Shown: one piece after another, positions 1-7,950 of the stretch
Layout of the letters: the number at the start of each line of letters is the position of its first letter
How positions within the stretch are numbered: the first letter of the stretch is position 1
NCBI RefSeq assembly: GCF_009873495.1
Contig: NZ_CP046703.1
Span: 1,302,001 to 1,366,000 of the forward strand
Direction: 5' to 3'
Source: Nostoc sp. ATCC 53789
Lineage (GTDB): Bacteria > Cyanobacteriota > Cyanobacteriia > Cyanobacteriales > Nostocaceae
DNA: 64,000 bases
Position numbers and translations under genes: made by a program
Notes under the pieces: generated by a model
What the model saw: only the letters and a program-made list of their open reading frames with translations
Told to the model about the DNA's origin: nothing
The model's database searches: none

Positions 1-651
1 TAAGTCCAGAAATACGCCACGGGCTTCTAGAGCTTTTTTTGCTGCTTCCCGGTTAAACTCTGGAGAAGTTCGCAAAATTTGATCGGCGATTTCAACGATC
101 CGAAAGCGTCCTCTTTCACCGAGTCTGTCGGCTAACTTACAGGCTAACTCTACACCACTGTAGCCAGCCCCAATAATTGCCACCCGAATTTTATCAGCAT
201 CCGATTCTTCTAAAAATCGCAGGCGTTCTTCCAAGCGATAGGCATCAGAGATGGTGCGGAATGGGTAGCCATAGGTTGCCGCACCGGGGACTAAATCTAG
301 CGGTGTCTCACCTCCTAGTGCCAGCACTAAGCGATCGTAAGGGATTTCTGGCCCTTCATGTATATTTACCCGTTGCTGGTCGATGTCAATTCCAGACACA
401 ACTCCTTGATAAAAGCGCACCCCAGTGCCTTGTAAAAGTTCTTCAAAAGGTGGAGCAATTTCCCAAGTTTGCAGTTCGCCAGTGAGTAATTCGTAAAGTA
501 AAGGGGAGAATAGGAAGCGATCGCTTTGATCTACCAAAACAATTTCGGGTTTTTGCGTAGATTCCCAAGGTAACTGGCTTAAGCGCAAGGCTGTGTAGAG
601 GCCACCAAAGCCTCCGCCAAGGATACAAATTCTAGAATTTTGTTGAGTCAT
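1..651 (-). CDS. Type-2 NADH dehydrogenase-like FAD/NAD(P) oxidoreductase (C-terminus off window)
   Basis: The first 217 codons are visible, starting at ATG 649-651; the rest lies beyond position 1. The N-terminus carries the FAD-binding Rossmann motif GGGFGG (residues 12-17), and a second dinucleotide-binding motif, GAGYSG, falls near residues 158-164. The order FAD fold then NAD(P)H fold is that of single-subunit, non-proton-pumping NADH:quinone oxidoreductases (NDH-2), peripheral membrane proteins that pass electrons from NADH to plastoquinone. The stretch LVLALGGETP between the two folds also fits. It is transcribed divergently from the radical-SAM gene at 834, leaving about 180 bp for two promoters. 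Related carotenoid or sulfide-quinone reductase-type flavoproteins share these motifs; the missing C-terminus would discriminate between them. Confidence 0.85.
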   Translation of the reverse strand, partial: MTQQNSRICILGGGFGGLYTALRLSQLPWESTQKPEIVLVDQSDRFLFSPLLYELLTGELQTWEIAPPFEELLQGTGVRFYQGVVSGIDIDQQRVNIHEGPEIPYDRLVLALGGETPLDLVPGAATYGYPFRTISDAYRLEERLRFLEESDADKIRVAIIGAGYSGVELACKLADRLGERGRFRIVEIADQILRTSPEFNREAAKKALEARGVFLDL

Positions 652-833
652 CGATTTTATCTATAAAAGGATCAATACAAGCTGGGCAACTAACTTCAGT
701 CTAGTCAGTTAAAGCGGACTTTTCAAAATCACATCAAGTTTTTGAGAGATTAATCATTAATGGTCACAGTTATCTAACGGTCGATTCGCTATATTTAACG
801 GTTAACAGGCAACGGCTAAAAGGAGTTAAAGAG

Positions 834-1457
834 ATGGAAATTAAGCCAACTGACCCATCGCTAGCACTCAAGGAAATTCCCCCTGGCTATCTCAACATTA
901 TGGGTTACGTCGATCAATCAGAAGTTAATGGCCCTGGTTGTCGTGCAGTCGTCTGGGTACAAGGTTGTCTTCGTGAGTGTCCTGGCTGCTTTAATACTAA
1001 CTCTTGGTCATTTGAGGCTAACCAATTGATTGCTGTTGATACCCTTGCCGAGAATATTCTCAGCAATCCCCACAACACGGGTGTAACATTCTCTGGTGGA
1101 GAACCATTTTGGCAAGCAACTGCACTAGCGTCTTTAGCTCGTAAAGTAAAAGCTGCTGGGTTAAATGTAATGTCTTTTTCTGGGTTCACTCTCAAGCAAC
1201 TACAGTCTCAATCTGCACCCCCAGGTTCTCAAGAATTGTTAGAACAACTTGATATCCTAATTGACGGGCCTTTTGTACAATCCCTGGCAATTAATTCTCC
1301 TAACTCTCCAGTTTCTTCTAGCAATCAACGGGTTCGTGTGTTAAACCCGGCTTTCCAAGACCAAATTACTTGGGCTAGCGATCAGATAGAAGTCCACATC
1401 CTCAAGGATGGTGGCCGCATTGTCACTGGCTATCAAGGTGGGCTGGAATTAACGTAG
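834..1457 (+). CDS. Radical-SAM activating enzyme, NrdG-like
   Basis: A 207-residue protein with the radical-SAM cluster motif CX3CX2C (C45, C49, C52, in GCLRECPGC) and the SAM-contact motif SGGEP near residue 88. Size and motif spacing match the short 4Fe-4S single-cluster proteins related to the anaerobic ribonucleotide reductase activase NrdG, which use reduced SAM to make a glycyl radical on a partner enzyme. No NrdD or other glycyl-radical enzyme is visible in the window, so the partner is unknown and the function beyond the radical-SAM class is inferred. AGGAG followed by TTAAAGAG precedes the ATG and supports the start. The stop is followed directly by short ATTGGG-type heptamer repeats. 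Confidence 0.85.
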   Translation: MEIKPTDPSLALKEIPPGYLNIMGYVDQSEVNGPGCRAVVWVQGCLRECPGCFNTNSWSFEANQLIAVDTLAENILSNPHNTGVTFSGGEPFWQATALASLARKVKAAGLNVMSFSGFTLKQLQSQSAPPGSQELLEQLDILIDGPFVQSLAINSPNSPVSSSNQRVRVLNPAFQDQITWASDQIEVHILKDGGRIVTGYQGGLELT

Positions 1458-1499
1458 GGAATTGGGAATTGGGCATTGGGCATAAAAAATTTAGCCTCA

Positions 1500-1802
1500 G
1501 AAGATCAACGTCCACCTTCTGAGGGTCAACGTCCACCTTCTGAGGTTCAATGTTCACCTTCTGAGGTTCAATGTTCACCTTCTGAGGTTCAATGTTCACC
1601 TTCTGAGGTTCAATGTTCACCTTCTGAGGTTCAATGTTCACCTTCTGAGGGTCAACGTCCACCTTCTGAGGTTCAATGTTCACCTTCTGAGGGTCAACGT
1701 TCACCTTCTGAGGGTCAACGTCCACCTTCTGAGGTTCAATGTTCACCTTCTGAGGGTCAACGTCCACCTTCTGAGGCTCAACGTTCACCTTCTGAGGCTC
1801 AA
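1500..1802 (+). repeat. 21-bp tandem repeat array, 14 units plus a partial
   Basis: Fourteen head-to-tail 21-bp units (1500-1793) plus nine bases of a fifteenth. The core CACCTTCTGAGG is almost invariant; the variable part alternates mainly between a TCAACGTC type and a TCAATGTT type. Five consecutive TCAATGTT units (3-7) look freshly amplified. Because 21 is divisible by three, both strands stay open: the plus strand would give heptapeptides such as EVQCSPS and the minus strand PQKVNIE. Neither reading has a convincing start, and the array sits between two unrelated plus-strand genes. It is more likely a non-coding minisatellite than a protein, but this is not settled. Confidence 0.9.
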
Positions 1803-1876
1803 ATTTTACTCTCCCGCTCACTCATCGAAGAAAAACTATATGTAAATGCAGCTTTGTTTGGGACAGATTACATTTA

Positions 1877-2914
1877 ATGAAAATACTAGACCGAAATTTG
1901 ACTAAACCATTTAAGACAATTTTTACTGAACACCGCGTACTTTGGGCTGTTTTACTCCTTAGTGCAGCACTGGTGATAACGCTAGCGCTGTCACTTTCTC
2001 AAGGAGCAGTACCTTTAAGTATGTCGGAATTTTGGCAAGCCATACTCCGCAAAGGCGATCCAGTTAAACAGACAATCTTCTGGGATTTACGTCTCCCGCG
2101 CATTACGGCTGCTCTCATTGTCGGCGCAGCTTTGGGAATGTCAGGAGCATTACTGCAAGGGATGTTACGCAATAGTCTTGCCGATCCATTTATTTTGGGC
2201 ATTTCTGCGGGTGCTGGATTAGTTGTGATTGTGATGATTGTGTGGCAAATATTCCCGATCGCAATTCCTTTAGCAGCGTGGATAGGGGCAATTTTGACTT
2301 CTGCGATCGTTATTTTACTCGGTCGTGCGGGGTCGGGAATTTCGGTTGAGCGGTTAATTTTAGGCGGTGTGGCGGTGAGTTCTTTATTTGGTGCTGTACA
2401 AAGTACATTGCTGCTTTTAGCTGAAGATGGTCAAATTCAAATTGCGCTCAGTTGGCTGGTTGGTAGTCTTAATGGACGCGGTTGGCAAGAAATTTCGACG
2501 GCTGGCCCTTATATTATTGTTGCATTGATCGGGGGATGCTTACTGGCGCGATCGGTAAATGTGCTGGCTTTAGGCGATGATTTGGCTGTGGGCTTGGGGG
2601 TTTCGTTGACGCGATCGCGTTTGTTAATTGGTGGTGTCGCCACTCTCTTAGCCGCAGGTGCAGTCAGCATCAGTGGTTTGATTGGATTTGTTGGTCTTGT
2701 TGTCCCTCACGGTGTCCGCCTCATTGTTGGTACAGATCATCGCTTTGTTTTACCGCTTTCCGCCCTTGCAGGTGCATGGTTACTGACTTTTGCAGATTTA
2801 CTCTCTAGATTAGGAGCAGTAGAACTACCAGTAGGTTCTGTCACCGCGTTGCTGGGTTCACCGCTATTTATCTGGTTACTTTATCGTCGTTCTGCTGGGT
2901 TTAATAAATTTTGA
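1877..2914 (+). CDS. FecCD-family ABC transporter permease
   Basis: A 345-residue, strongly hydrophobic protein with about ten membrane segments. It shows FecCD/BtuC signatures: RLPRITAALIVGAALGMSGA near residues 73-92, NSLADPFILGISAGAG near 99-114, and the late GLIGFVGLVVPHGVR block, which contacts the ATPase. Such permeases import iron-siderophores, heme or cobalamin across the inner membrane with a periplasmic binding protein and an ATPase. Neither partner is adjacent: upstream is the 21-bp array and downstream a repeat-rich gap. The protein must therefore work with components encoded elsewhere, or be a stranded remnant; the frame is intact. The substrate cannot be told from sequence. Confidence 0.92.
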   Translation: MKILDRNLTKPFKTIFTEHRVLWAVLLLSAALVITLALSLSQGAVPLSMSEFWQAILRKGDPVKQTIFWDLRLPRITAALIVGAALGMSGALLQGMLRNSLADPFILGISAGAGLVVIVMIVWQIFPIAIPLAAWIGAILTSAIVILLGRAGSGISVERLILGGVAVSSLFGAVQSTLLLLAEDGQIQIALSWLVGSLNGRGWQEISTAGPYIIVALIGGCLLARSVNVLALGDDLAVGLGVSLTRSRLLIGGVATLLAAGAVSISGLIGFVGLVVPHGVRLIVGTDHRFVLPLSALAGAWLLTFADLLSRLGAVELPVGSVTALLGSPLFIWLLYRRSAGFNKF

Positions 2915-2993
2915 GCTAATCCGCTTGGATTAAAGCCAAAATTGTTTTTTAGTTTACAGCTATTTTCAGGTAAATAGACCACGCGGTAGGGGC

Positions 2994-3119
2994 CAATACT
3001 GCTCGGTTTTTGCATTTTTAACTCGGAATCGGGTTTGGGGAAAAGGTTAAAGGGTAAGGGTTAAGGGTTTTTTCTTTCCCTTTTGCCTTTCCCCTTTTCC
3101 CCTTAACCGAGAAGTATTG
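2994..3119. mobile_element. Miniature inverted-repeat element, family A, copy 1
   Basis: The 126-bp element starts CAATACTGCTCGGTT and ends with its near-perfect inverse AACCGAGAAGTATTG (14 of 15). It is bounded by an exact 10-bp direct repeat CGGTAGGGGC at 2984-2993 and 3120-3129, which is what a transposition target duplication looks like. The interior is purine/pyrimidine rich (runs of AAGGG and CCCTTT) and encodes nothing. Related copies lie at 8848-8969, 55676-55774, 62289-62380 and, degenerate, near 49087. Confidence 0.8.
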
Positions 3120-3385
3120 CGGTAGGGGCGCAAGGCCTTGCGCTATAAAATAATATTCTTTAAGACTCAGTGTATAAAAAACCTGCCAAATTGGCTATAT
3201 GAGTTTGGTTGTCTCTGGTAAAGTATTAAAAGTAAATTACTTGTGGGCTATATTTACCGAGGTTTACTATACTTTTAAAAGCATTTTACTAAGTCCGCTC
3301 ATTTTGCTTTGCTAACGGAATAATAAAAATTGCTGGTGTATTCACTACAACAGCAACAAGCAGAATGATCAGTTTTGGTTTATTT

Positions 3386-3413
3386 ACCTCGTCTATTTTA
3401 AAATAGACGAGGT
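3386..3413. terminator. Perfect 14-bp inverted repeat, candidate terminator
   Basis: The 28-bp stretch is perfectly self-complementary (ACCTCGTCTATTTT with AAAATAGACGAGGT) and is followed on the plus strand by ATTTTTA. It ends eight bases from the stop codon of the convergent minus-strand SMR gene, so it probably ends transcription from one or both directions. The loop would be formed from the central AT bases. Confidence 0.55.
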
Positions 3414-3421
3414 ATTTTTAT

Positions 3422-3742
3422 TTATTCACTTGCATTTATACCAATTACACCCATAATTATTAGGGCGATCGACAAAAGTTTGATAAATGTAGCAGATTCG
3501 CGAAACCAAATAATACCAATGATTGCAATTAGGACAGTTCCCAACCCAGCCCAGACAGAATAAGCCACGCTTACTTCAAGTCTCTTGAGAGCAAGAGTTA
3601 AAAAACTAAAACAAAGTCCATAAAAAACAAATATTAATACTGAAGGGACTAATTTAGTAAATCCTTCTGATAACTTCATGCAAGTTGTGCCTGAAACCTC
3701 AAAAAGTATTGCTGCGATGAGATAAATCCAACTTGTTGACAT
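3422..3742 (-). CDS. Small multidrug resistance (SMR) family exporter
   Basis: A 106-residue protein with four predicted membrane helices, the exact size of the SMR/EmrE family. The conserved helix-1 glutamate that couples proton and drug transport is present (E15, in AAILFEVSGT). The helix-3 block YSVWAGLGTVLIAIIG is typical of the EmrE/SugE group. Members work as dimers in the inner membrane and exchange protons for cationic compounds, quaternary ammonium or guanidinium. Whether this one is EmrE-like (broad drugs) or SugE/Gdx-like (guanidinium) cannot be decided by eye. It is monocistronic, between a hairpin at its 3' end and a gene-free region at its 5' end. Confidence 0.92.
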   Translation of the reverse strand: MSTSWIYLIAAILFEVSGTTCMKLSEGFTKLVPSVLIFVFYGLCFSFLTLALKRLEVSVAYSVWAGLGTVLIAIIGIIWFRESATFIKLLSIALIIMGVIGINASE

Positions 3743-4159
3743 ATCTTTTGTGAGCGGTTTGTTACCAGTCTTTTATTATCTCTATGAAAACAAGAAAATA
3801 CAACACTTTTAATTTATATTATTGATTGAGCAAATACCCTAATTGCAATTATTTGTGAAACTGCACAGAATAATCTGGTTCAAAGTTGTGGCAAAATCAC
3901 CTTATTCAGAAACAATCTAAAATGTAATCGGTATATTATTGTTCCTCATAAATAGGTTAGTAATTCCGATGCCTGGCTTCTCAAATAAGCTAGGTATTTA
4001 TCTAATATTAGCTTACAGGCATATTATAGAAATTATAAATTAGAGAATTTTTAAATTCAAGTCTCTATTGTCGAGTTTACCGAACTTCACAAGTTCAGAT
4101 TACCCTACATTTATTTTGGTTCGGTAATCATCATAAATCATGTGATAAAAACCGAATTT
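3743..4159. other. AT-rich gap between the SMR gene and the IS630 element
   Basis: No coding region was seen. It holds the presumed SMR promoter and a 9-bp inverted repeat TTACCGAAC (4077-4085) / GTTCGGTAA (4119-4127). Before the IS630 insertion this DNA would have been contiguous with the hsp20 upstream region. Confidence 0.5.
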
Positions 4160-4167
4160 ATACCAAT

Positions 4168-4743
4168 TTAATATGAAGCTGCATAGAAAAGAGCTTCGAG
4201 AATAAAGTTATAAGAAGAGATAGATATTACCTGCTCAAGTGTAAGTTGATTAAATATTTCTTGGATGCGATCGCGTAAATTCTGTAAAGAAGAGAAAAGC
4301 TGATTTTTGAGTGGTTTCTTGAGGAGCTGCCAAAGCCTTTCAATGGGATTGAGTTCAGGGGCTGAAGGTGGTTGAAACAGAGGAATAATATTTTCTGGCC
4401 AACGAATTGCTGAACTTGTATGAGCAGGTGCTTGGTCAACCTGTAAAATAGCGTAATCCCCACCTAATTGTTGAGATAGCCAGTCCAAAAACTGTTGAAA
4501 ACACTCGCCATTCAGTTTTGGATATTCATAAAGAAAATGATCTCCAGTCAATGGTTCAATTGCACCATAAATCCAAAAATTTTCCCGTGGCCATTTCACC
4601 TCAACAGTAGGCTTAACTCCAGAGGCAGTAATCACTTTTCCTGTAAGAGTTTTCAGTCCCACCCTCGTTTCATCCTGGCACAGGTAGCGAACACACTTGC
4701 CGGGTGCTAGATGTTTTTCTAGACAATTCAGAATGATACCGAG
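4168..4743 (-). CDS. IS630 transposase, DDE catalytic part (second frame)
   Basis: This frame is open from the frameshift site at 4743, well upstream of its first in-frame methionine at 4662. The extra part reads on to LCQDETRVGLKT, holding the first catalytic aspartate in the usual DE context. Further on come the second aspartate (LQVDQAPAHTS) and the third acidic residue in the diagnostic IS630 block PPSAPELNPIERLWQLLK. It has no convincing start of its own, so it is probably made only as a fusion with the helix-turn-helix part. The fused product would be about 353 residues, normal for the family. Confidence 0.88.
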   Translation of the reverse strand, partial: LGIILNCLEKHLAPGKCVRYLCQDETRVGLKTLTGKVITASGVKPTVEVKWPRENFWIYGAIEPLTGDHFLYEYPKLNGECFQQFLDWLSQQLGGDYAILQVDQAPAHTSSAIRWPENIIPLFQPPSAPELNPIERLWQLLKKPLKNQLFSSLQNLRDRIQEIFNQLTLEQVISISSYNFILEALFYAASY

Positions 4744-5228
4744 TTTTTTTTAAACTCAGATACTAACTTTTCATCCTGCTTATGGCTTTGAGGACGTGGT
4801 ACTTTTAGTTTTGCCCCTAATCGATATCGAACCAATGCATAAACCGTTGCATACTCGATATCAAGCCCCTGCTCTTGCTTTAACCACTCTACTATTGCAC
4901 CATAGCTACTAAAGCCTTTTCCTGTTTTTAACTCCTCTTCAAGTGCCGTGATCGCTCCTTCAGGAATTTTCCGTTTTGCTCCCGGAGCTTTTTTTATTTT
5001 CAATAATTCATCTAGCCCACCCGATCTATATTTTTGTAACCATCTTGTCACCGTTGATGTATCTTTAGCCAAGCGTTTTCCAATATCTTGCTGCTCCTTG
5101 GCCTGCCCGCTTTTTATCCACCACAGCATAATAAGTTTTTCTTTCTGGTTCCCTAAATTAGCTGTTTGTAGGCGTTTTTTAAGTTCTTCTTCGCTCTCTG
5201 CGATTTCAATCTCAAAAGGGCGGCTCAT
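4728..5228 (-). CDS. IS630 transposase, helix-turn-helix part (first frame)
   Basis: A 166-residue product with the N-terminal DNA-binding part of an IS630 transposase: DIGKRLAKDTSTVTRWLQKY is the first helix-turn-helix, followed by a second winged-helix segment around FSSYGAIVEWLKQEQG. It ends just after the 8-A run (SEFKKN, then SVSF and stop). In frame the run reads AAA AAA AAC, so the heptamer A AAA AAC is a classical -1 slippery sequence, and a -1 slip gives LGIILNCLEKH and the DDE domain. Either programmed frameshifting or a one-base deletion would explain the split. Confidence 0.85.
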   Translation of the reverse strand: MSRPFEIEIAESEEELKKRLQTANLGNQKEKLIMLWWIKSGQAKEQQDIGKRLAKDTSTVTRWLQKYRSGGLDELLKIKKAPGAKRKIPEGAITALEEELKTGKGFSSYGAIVEWLKQEQGLDIEYATVYALVRYRLGAKLKVPRPQSHKQDEKLVSEFKKNSVSF

Positions 5229-5383
5229 GGTTCTTTTAATTTATCGAGTTTGTTTTCTCTATTATATGCAGCTTCATATTAAATTGGTATTACACCACTT
5301 TTATTTTTAAATACTATGAAAAGCAAGGAAATAAATCCTCAATTAGTCGAACAGCAAACATACTGATTATACGAGGTAGAAAG

Positions 5384-5833
5384 ATGACATTAGTACGTTT
5401 GAACCCTTGGCAAGAATTGAACACAATACAACGTCAAATCAATCGTTTATTTGATGAAGAAACTTTGCCATCTGCATTTTTAGACAGAGGCTATGCTAGA
5501 GTTCCTGCTGCTGAGTTAAAAGAAACTGAAGATGCAATTCATCTAAAAGTAGAACTTCCGGGAATTGAAGCTAAAGACCTGGATTTGCAAGTTACAGAAA
5601 ATGCTGTATACCTCAGTGGTGAGCGGAAGTCTGAAGCTAAATCTGAAGAGAAAGGTGTAATCAAAAGCGAATTCCACTACGGTAAATTCCAACGTGTAAT
5701 TCCTTTACCTACTCGGATTCAAAATACTAACGTCAAGGCAGATTATAAAGATGGTATCTTGAACCTGACGCTACCCAAGGCTGAAGAAGAAAAGAACAAA
5801 GTCGTCAAAGTTAATCTAGCATCATCTGGCTAA
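5384..5833 (+). CDS. Small heat-shock protein Hsp20 / alpha-crystallin
   Basis: A 149-residue protein with the alpha-crystallin domain from about residue 40 to 140: VPAAELKETEDAIHLKVELPG opens it and the conserved G-x-L motif (DGILNLTLPK) closes it. The C-terminal tail VVKVNL resembles the I/V-x-I/V motif used in oligomer assembly. These are ATP-independent holdases that bind unfolding proteins, and in cyanobacteria also membranes, under heat and light stress. GAGGT lies eight bases before the ATG. The IS630 end is only 94 bp upstream, so the promoter region may have been altered by the insertion. A strong terminator follows at 5873. Confidence 0.95.
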   Translation: MTLVRLNPWQELNTIQRQINRLFDEETLPSAFLDRGYARVPAAELKETEDAIHLKVELPGIEAKDLDLQVTENAVYLSGERKSEAKSEEKGVIKSEFHYGKFQRVIPLPTRIQNTNVKADYKDGILNLTLPKAEEEKNKVVKVNLASSG

Positions 5834-5872
5834 TTTCTGCTTTATATCTGCTAGCTATTTATTAAACTAAAT

Positions 5873-5904
5873 AAAAAGCGCTCTCCAAAAAGGGAGCGCT
5901 TTTT
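5873..5904 (+). terminator. Rho-independent terminator of hsp20
   Basis: AAAAAGCGCTC pairs with GAGCGCTTTTT around a short loop (TCC AAAAA GG), and the descending arm ends in five T residues. It lies 40 bp after the hsp20 stop. Confidence 0.8.
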
Positions 5905-6006
5905 AATGTGACTAACTGAGGCTATATAGATTTATTAGGAAAGTGCAAAATTCTAAATCTTGTAGAGTGTGTTATCGCCAAGAGTACGACATTACATCAG
6001 ATTTAA

Positions 6007-6036
6007 GGTGCGCTAGAACGAATGTTCTAACGCACC
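6007..6036. repeat. Hairpin downstream of ferredoxin
   Basis: GGTGCG and TAGAAC pair with GTTCTA and CGCACC around loop GAAT, with one mismatch. It lies about 40 bp past the ferredoxin stop and resembles the GTAGGGTGCGTT-type dispersed repeats of Nostoc. It may double as the ferredoxin transcription end. Confidence 0.5.
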
Positions 6037-6074
6037 CTACAATATTTGCTCTTGATTAAATCTACATTTCTTAG

Positions 6075-6413
<339 letters not shown>

Positions 6414-6477
6414 CTACGGGTTTATGTGCTGCTAGTCTAGAGTTAAATGTGGTTGATTACTCTATATCCTGAAGTGC

Positions 6478-7332
6478 TTAGTGTGAATTGGAAGTGAGAG
6501 TAAAAAATTCTGCGATCGCTTCAGCAAATCCCTCAAATGAACTATAATCCCTAGACACGATGGAGACATTCACACCCAACTTCCGCGCATTAGCAGTTGT
6601 ATAAGGGCCAAAACATGCAATAATGCAACCTTCATAGTCACTTTGCGAGTTGACCATTGTCAAAAAGCTTTCTACTTCCGCCGTGCTACTAAAGGCAATG
6701 ACATCAATCATTCCTTGATGTATCAAGTTTAATTCAATACTATAGATACTTGTGTCTAAGCCCTGTGTAATATATGTGGGTACACGAGTTACTTCTATGC
6801 CCAATTGCTGCAAATCCGTAATTAAATTGGGTACAACATCAGGCTCAGGCAAACCAACAACTTCTGGTGCAGGTATCAGCACTTTTTTGTTATGAATTTG
6901 CGGAATTTTCGCTAATTCCGCCACAATTCCGGCTGGACTAGATTCTGTTGGAATTAAATCTACCTTGCCACAAAAAGACAATAGGCTTTCTGCATCTTTT
7001 CCCAAAGCACATAATTGACATTTTTCTACCACAGATACAGGAATATTTAAATCATTCATCCGGTGAAAAAATGCAGTGATGCCATTTCTACTTGTGAAGA
7101 CAATCCAATCAAATTCAACTATGTGGTTGAGAGCAGTATCTAATTTAGTGTAGTTTGATAAATAGCAGGTTTCGATAGTAGGCATGAAAACAGGTAAACC
7201 ACCTTGTTTGATAATTTGTTCAGATAACCTATAAGCATAATTTCTCGGTGCTGTTACTAAAATTCTCTTGCCATATAGAGGTAACTCTCTAGATGGAGTG
7301 AGTATGTTGAGTTGTTTTGATTGGGTGTGCAT
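6478..7332 (-). CDS. Uroporphyrinogen-III synthase (HemD-like)
   Basis: A 284-residue protein with the two-lobed HemD fold. Markers are the opening GKRILVTAPRNYAYRLSEQI, the PTIET segment, DWIVFTSRNGITAFF, then TYITQGL, DVIAFSSTAEVESFL and the final GPYTTANARKLGV. HemD cyclises hydroxymethylbilane into uroporphyrinogen III, the branch point to heme, chlorophyll, bilins and B12. The two lobes lie either side of the active cleft and little sequence is strictly conserved, so the call rests on the string of short motifs in order. It could be a second, specialised HemD-like paralogue. It shares orientation with the ferredoxin gene. Confidence 0.85.
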   Translation of the reverse strand: MHTQSKQLNILTPSRELPLYGKRILVTAPRNYAYRLSEQIIKQGGLPVFMPTIETCYLSNYTKLDTALNHIVEFDWIVFTSRNGITAFFHRMNDLNIPVSVVEKCQLCALGKDAESLLSFCGKVDLIPTESSPAGIVAELAKIPQIHNKKVLIPAPEVVGLPEPDVVPNLITDLQQLGIEVTRVPTYITQGLDTSIYSIELNLIHQGMIDVIAFSSTAEVESFLTMVNSQSDYEGCIIACFGPYTTANARKLGVNVSIVSRDYSSFEGFAEAIAEFFTLTSNSH

Positions 7333-7631
7333 ATTTGTTTATCAATAAATGATATAAGCTCAACCTTATCCAAAATCTGACTTTTCACGGCATCTGGAAA
7401 ACCTCTCTCTAAATCTCTCTCCTAAGAGGCTACGGTGTACACACAAGTCTTAAAATTCCCCCTAGTACTTGGTTTCGTCATCTAGCTTTAGGTTGTGCGA
7501 TGGCGTACCTGCCCGCCGGAGGCGATCGCTCTGGAAGCCTGTCCGTAGCGTTCGCGCAGCGTCTCGTAGAGAGGAGGAACGACGACGCAATCGCTTTAAG
7601 CAGGGGATTATGTGATTACTTCGCTCCGTTA
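7333..7631. repeat. Mosaic of dispersed intergenic repeats
   Basis: No gene here. The stretch 7420-7610 is a patchwork of sequences typical of Nostoc intergenic repeats. GGCTACGGTGTACACACAAG (also found inverted in the element near 24060 and 25360) is followed by GGCGATCGCT and CGCGCAGCGTCTCGTAGAGA. The patchwork runs into the truncated CHASE2 remnant and probably marks the site where that gene was broken. Confidence 0.6.
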
Positions 7632-7823
7632 TCACTGCGCTCGTAATGACAATTTAAGGGGTCTATAACGTAACATCGTATCGAGAAGCATCCATTCCCA
7701 AGATTGCATTCCCCCGGTTATTCGGATCAACATCACCACAAATAGAACTATAATCCCTGGAGGTGCAGCCAGCGACCACAACCCAAATTCTTGGCAAATA
7801 CGATTCCAGATTCCCCTTCTCAT
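7632..7823 (-). pseudogene. Truncated CHASE2-domain sensor gene (N-terminal remnant)
   Basis: Sixty-three codons. The first 55 or so match the start of CHASE2 sensor proteins: a basic N-terminus with a W-x-L-AAPPGII segment leading into a membrane helix, then the family signature ITGGMQSWEWMLLDTMLRYRP. CHASE2 proteins normally continue for several hundred residues into a kinase, cyclase or GGDEF output. Here the frame leaves the family after RYRP, runs seven more codons into dispersed repeat sequence and stops. Position supports this: it lies 127 bp after a response-regulator gene in the same orientation, a common neighbour of CHASE2 sensors in Nostoc. The alternative, a real 63-residue membrane peptide, is less likely. 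Confidence 0.7.
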
Positions 7824-7950
7824 TTAATTTAGGATTTATTTTCCCTATATTTACAGCATATTTAAGGATGTATTCAAAACCTTTTCCCTTTAAGCGAACT
7901 GTATTGCTATGCCTCTAGCGTGTGGTCTATTTAGGTGAAAATAGCTGTAA

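Larger units (their letters stand above)
2915..3421. other. Repeat-rich intergenic region
   Basis: No gene was found in these 507 bp. A small perfect hairpin (TAATCC, loop GCTT, GGATTA) lies at 2917-2932, three bases after the permease stop, without a T tract. A miniature inverted-repeat element occupies 2994-3119. A GCGCAAGGCCTTGCGC palindrome sits at 3128-3143. A strong hairpin lies at 3386-3413. Confidence 0.7.
4160..5290 (-). mobile_element. Complete IS630-family insertion sequence
   Basis: About 1.13 kb bounded by perfect 25-bp terminal inverted repeats at 4160-4184 and 5266-5290 (beginning ATACCAATTTAATATGAAGC). The TA dinucleotides at 4161-4162 and 5288-5289 fit the TA target preference of the IS630/Tc1-mariner group. 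Its transposase is encoded on the minus strand in two overlapping frames joined at an 8-A run. The right end lies 94 bp before the hsp20 start. The ends match those of a non-autonomous element at 23954-25523. Confidence 0.9.

Noticed and set aside
1500..1802. CRISPR array.
   Set aside because: The units are contiguous 21-mers without unique spacers, and no cas gene is nearby.
1423..1877. Two overlapping frames, one per strand, across the 21-bp array, giving heptapeptide-repeat proteins.
   Set aside because: They are open only because the unit is 21 bp. Both extend into heptamer repeats or unrelated DNA and neither has a sound start.
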